Position numbers and translations under genes: made by a program. The notes under the pieces were generated by a model. It was not told where the DNA came from. It saw only the letters and a program-made list of their open reading frames with translations, and did not search any database. DNA of 9,544 nucleotides from positions 1 to 9,544 of the forward strand of contig JBJDZN010000019.1 in NCBI GenBank assembly GCA_051868045.1, written 5' to 3'. Source of the stretch: CAKSQF01 sp051868045 (GTDB taxonomy: Bacteria; Bacillota; Clostridia; Oscillospirales; CAG-272). Position 1 is the stretch's first letter. Each line of letters begins with the position of its first letter. Shown here piece by piece: positions 5,087 through 9,544 of this stretch.

Positions 5087-5800
5087 TTACAGGGGCTTCT
5101 TCTTGATGCGCCCGAATGCCCGGGGAAACTCCTTGGGCGTGGGGGAAACCTTTTCGATCTCGATCAGCACCCGCTCGCCGGCATCCGAAAGGGTGAATTT
5201 TTTCACGCTTTTTACCCGACCGCCCAGCTTCCCGATTCCGCCGGCGGCTTCGGCAAGCTCAGACTCGCCGTCGGCTCCCTTCAGAGCCACGAATCTGCCG
5301 CCGACTTTGGCAAAGGGCAGGCATAGCTCGATGAGAATGTTCAGCCTCGCCACCGCTCTGGAGACAACCAGATCGTAGCACTCCCGATGCTCGGGCAGAA
5401 TCGCCAGCTCTTCGGCTCTGGCGGCAACGGTGCGGACGGGCAGAGACAGTTCGTTTGCGACGGAATCCACGAAGGTCAGCTTCTTTGCGGTGGAGTCCAG
5501 GGCGGTGAAAGCGGCATTTTGATGGACGATTGCCAGGGGCAGGGTGGGAAATCCGCCGCCGCAGCCCACGTCCAGCACCGATTGGGCCTCCCCCATCAGC
5601 GGCTCGGCGGTGAGACTGTCGGCAAAATGGCGCAGTATTACCCCTTCGGTGTCGGTGATGGCGGTGAGATTGAATTTTTCGTTGGTTTCGATGAGCCGGT
5701 TGCAGAGAATTTCGAATTTCTCCGCAAATCCGGGGGCAAGATAGGCGTCAAGACCCGCATCCCGAAGGATGCGGGTGTATAAGTCGGAAAATGGGGTCAT
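5087..5800 (-). CDS. rsmG: 16S rRNA (guanine-527-N7)-methyltransferase RsmG (GidB)
   Basis: 237 aa. RsmG transfers a methyl group from S-adenosylmethionine to N7 of G527 (E. coli numbering) in 16S rRNA; its loss gives low-level streptomycin resistance in several bacteria. NLTAITDTEGVILRHFADSL (44-63) is the conserved N-terminal block. SVLDVGCGGGFPTLPLAI (74-91) is the SAM-binding loop, VSRAVARL (147-154) is the second conserved motif, and the C-terminus FPRAFGRIKKKPL is the basic family ending. The ATG at 5800 is chosen because AGGAG (5810-5806) stands 5 nt before it. An in-frame ATG at 5815 would place that ribosome binding site inside the gene and has none of its own. It lies 74 bp after glmM and upstream of the rpmH promoter, not in its common place after mnmG. 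Confidence 0.95.
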   Translation of the reverse strand: MTPFSDLYTRILRDAGLDAYLAPGFAEKFEILCNRLIETNEKFNLTAITDTEGVILRHFADSLTAEPLMGEAQSVLDVGCGGGFPTLPLAIVHQNAAFTALDSTAKKLTFVDSVANELSLPVRTVAARAEELAILPEHRECYDLVVSRAVARLNILIELCLPFAKVGGRFVALKGADGESELAEAAGGIGKLGGRVKSVKKFTLSDAGERVLIEIEKVSPTPKEFPRAFGRIKKKPL

Positions 5801-5805
5801 AACGG

Positions 5806-5810
5806 CTCCT
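5806..5810 (-). promoter_or_regulatory. Ribosome binding site fixing the rsmG start
   Basis: AAAGGAG on the minus strand lies 5 nt before the ATG at 5800. It falls within the first codons of the alternative start at 5815, which argues for the shorter protein. Confidence 0.8.
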
Positions 5811-5874
5811 TTCATGAAAGCATGACTCGGAGAGTCCTTCCGGTGGAACGGTGCGCAACTTTCCGTCCCGCTGA

Positions 5875-7218
5875 TCAGATGGCGGAACTTTCCTTGATGG
5901 CATCCGCCGCCTTGCGGCAGAGGGCATCGCAGATCTCCTGGGTCGTCGCCTCAACCATGACCCGGATCACCGGTTCGGTTCCGCTGGGGCGCACAAGGAT
6001 CCGTCCGCTGTCGCCCAGCTCGGCTCTGATCCCGTCCAGCACGGACTGAACCTTCGGGGATGCCAGAACGGTCGCCTTGTCAACGCCGCGGACGTTGATC
6101 AGCGTCTGAGGATAGATGACCAGATCCTCGCAAAGCGACGCCAGAGTGGTCTTTTTCTCCAGCATGACCTCCATCAGCATGATTGAGGTCAGAATGCCGT
6201 CACCGGTGGTGGCATAGGCAGAGAAAATAATGTGTCCCGACTGCTCACCGCCCAGACGGTAGTCATTTTCCTTCATGCACTCGTAAACGAAACGGTCTCC
6301 GACCTTGGTCTGCTCATACCCGATGCCGCAGGCGTCAAATGCCTTGTACAGTCCCAGATTGCTCATGACCGTGGTGACCACCTTGTTTCCACGGAGTTTG
6401 CCGCATTCCTGCATGTAGCGTCCGCAGATGTAGAGAATGTGATCGCCGCTGATGACGTTTCCGTTCTCGTCTACGGCAAGGCAACGGTCGGCGTCTCCGT
6501 CAAAGGCAAAGCCGGCGTCCAGATGCTCCCGCTTGACCAGCTCCTGAAGGGCTTCAATGTGGGTGGAACCGCATTTTTCGTTGATGTTCACGCCGCTGGG
6601 ATTGTCGCCGATGACGTAAGTGGTGGCACCCAGTGCATGGAAAACCGACCGGGCGATCATCCATGCCGATCCGTTGGCGGCATCCAGACCGATCCGCTTG
6701 CCCCGGTAGGATCTTGTGGCAAGGGAGATCAGATAACCGATGTAGCGGTTTCTGCCTGCCGAATGGTCCACGTCAATGCCGATGTTTTCGCCGGTGGCGA
6801 GGGGAGGATCGGGCAGCTTGCCGTCCAGATAGTCCTCCAACTCTGCGGTGATGTCGTCCCCCATTTTTTCGCCTTCGGGGGAGATCAGCTTGATGCCGTT
6901 GTCGGTGAAGGGATTGTGGCTGGCGGAAATCATGATGCCGCAGTCAAAGCCCTCGGTGCGGACCACGTAGGCGACCGACGGGGTGGTGGTTACATGGAGC
7001 AGATAGGCATCCGCTCCGGAGGTGGTCAGACCTGCCGCCAGAGCATATTCCAGCATATAGCTGGAGCGGCGGGTATCCTTGCCGATGACGACACGGACCT
7101 TCTTGCCCTCCTTTCCGATGGTTGCGCCAAGATAACGACCGATTTTGTAGGCGTGAAGGGCGGTCAGCTCTTTGTTTGCCTCACCGCGAAATCCGTCAGT
7201 TCCGAAATATTTTCCCAT
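5875..7218 (-). CDS. glmM: Phosphoglucosamine mutase
   Basis: 447 aa, the normal length. GlmM interconverts glucosamine-6-phosphate and glucosamine-1-phosphate on the way to UDP-N-acetylglucosamine for peptidoglycan. The protein starts MGKYFGTDGFRGEAN. The phosphoserine loop is ISASHNPFTDNG (97-108) with the catalytic serine S100. The metal loop is DGDADR (240-245), the sugar-specificity loop is GGEQSGHI (323-330), and the phosphate-binding loop is RPSGTEPVIRV (410-420). All key residues are intact. The ATG at 7218 is chosen rather than a start 87 nt upstream because the family begins here and AGAAAGG precedes it by about 12 nt. It follows dxs by 126 bp with no obvious terminator, so cotranscription is likely. 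glmS and cdaA/cdaR, frequent neighbours in Firmicutes, are not adjacent. Confidence 0.97.
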   Translation of the reverse strand: MGKYFGTDGFRGEANKELTALHAYKIGRYLGATIGKEGKKVRVVIGKDTRRSSYMLEYALAAGLTTSGADAYLLHVTTTPSVAYVVRTEGFDCGIMISASHNPFTDNGIKLISPEGEKMGDDITAELEDYLDGKLPDPPLATGENIGIDVDHSAGRNRYIGYLISLATRSYRGKRIGLDAANGSAWMIARSVFHALGATTYVIGDNPSGVNINEKCGSTHIEALQELVKREHLDAGFAFDGDADRCLAVDENGNVISGDHILYICGRYMQECGKLRGNKVVTTVMSNLGLYKAFDACGIGYEQTKVGDRFVYECMKENDYRLGGEQSGHIIFSAYATTGDGILTSIMLMEVMLEKKTTLASLCEDLVIYPQTLINVRGVDKATVLASPKVQSVLDGIRAELGDSGRILVRPSGTEPVIRVMVEATTQEICDALCRKAADAIKESSAI

Positions 7219-7327
7219 AAATGATTCATACCTTTCTGTTCTTCTGTACTTGATTGCTTTTGCTGATATATTTGCCGATTTTGTCGGAGGGTTTCTCCCT
7301 CGCATCAGGCACCTTCTGATTTTCTTA

Positions 7328-7342
7328 TGCGGATTTTCCGCA
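7328..7342 (-). other. Small hairpin just after dxs
   Basis: TGCGGA and TCCGCA pair perfectly around a 3-nt AAA loop, beginning 2 nt after the dxs stop. No T run follows on the minus strand, so it is not a terminator; it may be an mRNA processing or stability element. A second short stem, GAGGG-AGAAA-CCCTC, lies near 7300 in the same gap. Confidence 0.4.
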
Positions 7343-7344
7343 CT

Positions 7345-9219
7345 TTAGACCGACTTCCGAACGGCGTCTGCGATCTTGTCCTTTGACAGCCCGTGACATT
7401 CCAGGATCGTCTGCCCTGTCTCGGGAAGCCGGAAGGGATCGTCAATTGCCAGAATTCGGTAGGTTCTGCCTGCCATTCGACGGTCGTCACGGATTTTGTC
7501 GAACAGAATCATGCCTTCGCCGCCCTGTCGGATGCCCTCTTCCACGAAAAGAACGGGAATTCCGACGTCTCTGCCGTCAAGGCTTTCCAGGAGGAAGGCG
7601 GCAGAGGCATCGCAGGGCTTCAACTGCTCGATCAGAATGATTCCGCAAATAATTCCTTCCTTATATAATAGTTCGGCAGCACGGATGACTTCTGCGACGA
7701 TTTTGCCGTAGGTCACAAGGATGGCATCGACGGCGTCGGCGGAAGAAAAGCAGGAACGCACCCCGAAATCTCCGTGGGGAAGGAGCTTGCGAAGATCGTT
7801 TTCACCCGAGTCGTTGGGGTAGCGGATAAAGACCGCATGATCGGCACCGATCGCTTTTTCCATGCACTCCCGCAGGGAGGCGAAATCGAAGGGGGCGTAG
7901 ACCGTGATTCCGGGGATTTCGTTCAAAAATGCCACATCAAAGATGCCGTGATGGGTAGGACCGTCTCCACCGGATAAAGACGCACGGTCGATGCAAACTG
8001 TGACAGGCAATTTTTGCAGAGCGATGTCGTGGATGAGATTGTCATATCCTCGCTGAAGGAAGGTGGAGTAGACGGCGAAAACGGGTTTGTAGCCGCCGAC
8101 GGCAAGTCCTGCGGCAAAGACAAGGGCGTGTTCCTCGGCAATGCCCACGTCAAAGAAGCGGTCGGGGAACTTTTCGGCAAAGCCGCAGAGTCCGCAGCCC
8201 TCTGCCATCGCCGCCGTGATGGCGAGAATTTTGTCGTCTTTCTCTGCCATTTCGCAGAGGATTTTGCCCATTTCGGCGGAATAATTGTAGATCGGGGGCT
8301 TGTTTTCAGGGTTGACCCCGTGGTAGAGATTGGGCTGATCCTCGGCTGGCTGAAATCCCTTGCCCTTGACGGTTTTGACGTGCAGAACGGTGCTTTGACC
8401 GCTCTTCTTCGCCTCCTCCAGCATTCCTTCCAGGGTGGCGATGTCGTGACCGTCAATGGGACCCAGATAATACATCCCCAGATCCTCAAAATAGTTGGAG
8501 TTGTAGATGGCGTTCTTGATCATCTGCTTGGTGCCCCGCATCAGGTTGAACAGGGGTTTTCCGATCAGAGGGATGCGGCTGAGAATGCTTCGGGTTACCC
8601 GCTTGGTGCGGTGATACCGACGGGATTGGCGTAGCTTTTGCAGATGGTTGGCGAAGCCGCCGATGTTGCGGGAGATGGACATCTCGTTTTCGTTGAGGAT
8701 CAGAATCAGACGAAGATTTTTGTCGGCGTTGTTGAGTGCCTCGTGAATAAGCCCTCCGGTGAAGGCACCGTCGCCCAGGACGGCAATGGTGAAGGAGGGA
8801 TCGCCGGACAGCATCTTTGCCCGTGCAATGCCCATGGCGGCGGAGATGGAGGTTGAGGAATGCCCGCTTCCGAAGGGGTCGTATTCGCTTTCGGCACGGC
8901 GGGTAAAGCCCGACAGACCGCCGGGCTGCCGCAGGGTGTCAAAGGCGTCCCGACGACCGGTCAGAATTTTATGGACATAACTTTGATGTCCCACGTCCCA
9001 GATGATGGAGTCGGCGGGGGCATTGAAGATTCGGTGAATGGCGACGGTAAGCTCCACCACTCCCAGATTGGAGGCGAGATGTCCGCCGGTTTTCAGAACA
9101 TGATCGGTGAGAAAGGAACGGATCTCACCGCACAGTTTCGGCAGTTCGGACTCGTCCAGCTTTTTCAGATCCGACGGGGAGTTTATCCGCTCCAGGGTCG
9201 GATATTGTTTACTTTCCAT
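7345..9219 (-). CDS. dxs: 1-deoxy-D-xylulose-5-phosphate synthase
   Basis: 624 aa, usual length 610-640. DXS is a thiamine-diphosphate enzyme that condenses pyruvate and glyceraldehyde-3-phosphate, the first step of the MEP isoprenoid pathway; its product also feeds thiamine and pyridoxal synthesis. GGHLASNLGVVELT (45-58) carries the conserved active-site His47. WDVGHQSYVHKILTGR (74-89) and GSGHSSTSISAAMG (117-130) follow. The ThDP/Mg motif GDGAFTGG (149-156) continues to N177 and E178. The catalytic glutamate of the pyrimidine domain is E362 in DVGIAEEHAL (357-366). LSGGDGPTHHGIFD (415-428) and the C-terminal transketolase domain with IRQGG (563-567) complete it. The domain order and catalytic residues look intact. 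AAGGAAAGG lies about 12 nt before the ATG at 9219. It is the first gene of the leftward dxs-glmM-rsmG group. Confidence 0.97.
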   Translation of the reverse strand: MESKQYPTLERINSPSDLKKLDESELPKLCGEIRSFLTDHVLKTGGHLASNLGVVELTVAIHRIFNAPADSIIWDVGHQSYVHKILTGRRDAFDTLRQPGGLSGFTRRAESEYDPFGSGHSSTSISAAMGIARAKMLSGDPSFTIAVLGDGAFTGGLIHEALNNADKNLRLILILNENEMSISRNIGGFANHLQKLRQSRRYHRTKRVTRSILSRIPLIGKPLFNLMRGTKQMIKNAIYNSNYFEDLGMYYLGPIDGHDIATLEGMLEEAKKSGQSTVLHVKTVKGKGFQPAEDQPNLYHGVNPENKPPIYNYSAEMGKILCEMAEKDDKILAITAAMAEGCGLCGFAEKFPDRFFDVGIAEEHALVFAAGLAVGGYKPVFAVYSTFLQRGYDNLIHDIALQKLPVTVCIDRASLSGGDGPTHHGIFDVAFLNEIPGITVYAPFDFASLRECMEKAIGADHAVFIRYPNDSGENDLRKLLPHGDFGVRSCFSSADAVDAILVTYGKIVAEVIRAAELLYKEGIICGIILIEQLKPCDASAAFLLESLDGRDVGIPVLFVEEGIRQGGEGMILFDKIRDDRRMAGRTYRILAIDDPFRLPETGQTILECHGLSKDKIADAVRKSV

Positions 9220-9337
9220 TGTGACAGAATGCCTTTCCTTATGAATTCGGGTTTTAGCGGTTTTTGAGCCATAGGGCTCCGGTTAAGGCAAATAAAAGGC
9301 AAAAACGCTTTTCCGGTTTGGCAGGATTAATTTTATA
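9220..9337 (-). other. dxs 5' leader, no recognised riboswitch
   Basis: About 118 nt between the predicted start of transcription and the dxs ATG. It contains a 5-bp hairpin GAGCC-CTAT-GGCTC (9279-9266), which is not followed by a T run. I see no TPP-riboswitch sequence elements even though DXS uses thiamine diphosphate. Beyond the promoter, the rest of 9220-9544 is an A/T-rich divergent intergenic region without genes. Confidence 0.5.
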
Positions 9338-9342
9338 GGTTT

Positions 9343-9371
9343 ATTATACACGAAAAGTGAGGGTTTGTCAA
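9343..9371 (-). promoter_or_regulatory. Promoter of dxs
   Basis: On the minus strand exact TTGACA (9371-9366), 17 nt and exact TATAAT (9348-9343). The start is predicted near 9337. It probably drives dxs, glmM and rsmG. Confidence 0.9.
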
Positions 9372-9465
9372 TCACGGCGGGGGAAAAAGTGAATAAAAGT
9401 TTCAATTGCAGGGTATGGAGTGAAAAGATTGTCAATCCGGATAAGGCTTTGACCGATCGCCTTTC

Positions 9466-9525
9466 AAAAAAACCGGAATTTTTTTAAGAAAACCCCTTGA
9501 CAAAGGGGGAAGAATGTGGTAAGAT
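9466..9525 (+). promoter_or_regulatory. Rightward promoter for a gene beyond the window
   Basis: Exact TTGACA (9497-9502), 17-nt spacer and TAAGAT (9520-9525), which matches TATAAT at 4 of 6 positions and is preceded by TGG, giving an extended -10. A7 (9466-9472), T7 (9479-9485) and A4 (9489-9492, ending 4 nt before the -35 box) resemble the rpmH upstream region. The window ends 19 nt after the -10 box, so no coding sequence is visible. Confidence 0.7.
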
Positions 9526-9544
9526 AGGCAGGCTGTCGGGAAGA

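Noticed and set aside
5801..5815. Longer rsmG start at 5815
   Set aside because: The Shine-Dalgarno sequence AAAGGAG would lie inside the coding sequence and nothing comparable precedes 5815.
6232..7224. 330-codon open frame on the plus strand opposite glmM
   Set aside because: It is the shadow of an intact glmM; no independent signal supports it.
9220..9337. TPP riboswitch in the dxs leader
   Set aside because: DXS uses thiamine diphosphate, so I looked for the CUGAGA and ACCUGAUCUGGAUAAUGCCAG-type elements. None is present.

Overview
The window reads as chromosomal core DNA of a low-GC-lineage Gram-positive anaerobe, most likely class Clostridia (Oscillospirales-like), although its own base composition is fairly GC-rich. 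The grounds are the rpmH-rnpA-yidD-yidC-jag order, a short YidC without a lipoprotein signal, a Jag/KhpB protein with Jag-N, KH and R3H domains, strong AGGAGG-type ribosome binding sites, and several exact TTGACA-17 nt-TATAAT promoters with A/T-tract upstream elements. The family placement within Clostridia is inference.

Left part (1-1820): a PTS EIIC_2-type (PfoR-like) membrane protein runs leftward off the window edge. Its consensus promoter yields a leader of about 107 nt that can fold into a closed junction and carries a plausible anti-Shine-Dalgarno switch. Divergent from it is a methylglyoxal synthase homologue with an extended consensus promoter and a perfect terminator. By comparison with E. 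coli and B. subtilis MgsA recalled from memory, this homologue has lost most catalytic residues.

Middle (1872-4958, all leftward): rpmH, rnpA, yidD, yidC and jag, covering ribosomal protein L34, the RNase P protein, and membrane-insertion and RNA-binding factors. One strong promoter precedes rpmH. An intrinsic terminator lies between rpmH and rnpA, and another follows jag, converging on the mgsA terminator. A 10-bp inverted repeat sits between yidC and jag. mnmE and mnmG, which commonly follow jag, are absent here.

Right part (5087-9371, leftward): dxs, glmM and rsmG probably form one transcription unit from a consensus promoter about 120 nt upstream of dxs. They cover entry into the MEP isoprenoid pathway, formation of glucosamine-1-phosphate for cell-wall precursors, and methylation of 16S rRNA. 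rsmG lies upstream of rpmH rather than downstream of mnmG, so the familiar origin-proximal block has been rearranged. At the far right a promoter points rightward to a gene outside the window.

No mobile element, CRISPR array, tRNA or rRNA was seen. Most of the window is ordinary housekeeping DNA. The items most worth a second look are the PTS-gene leader RNA and the degenerate MgsA homologue.
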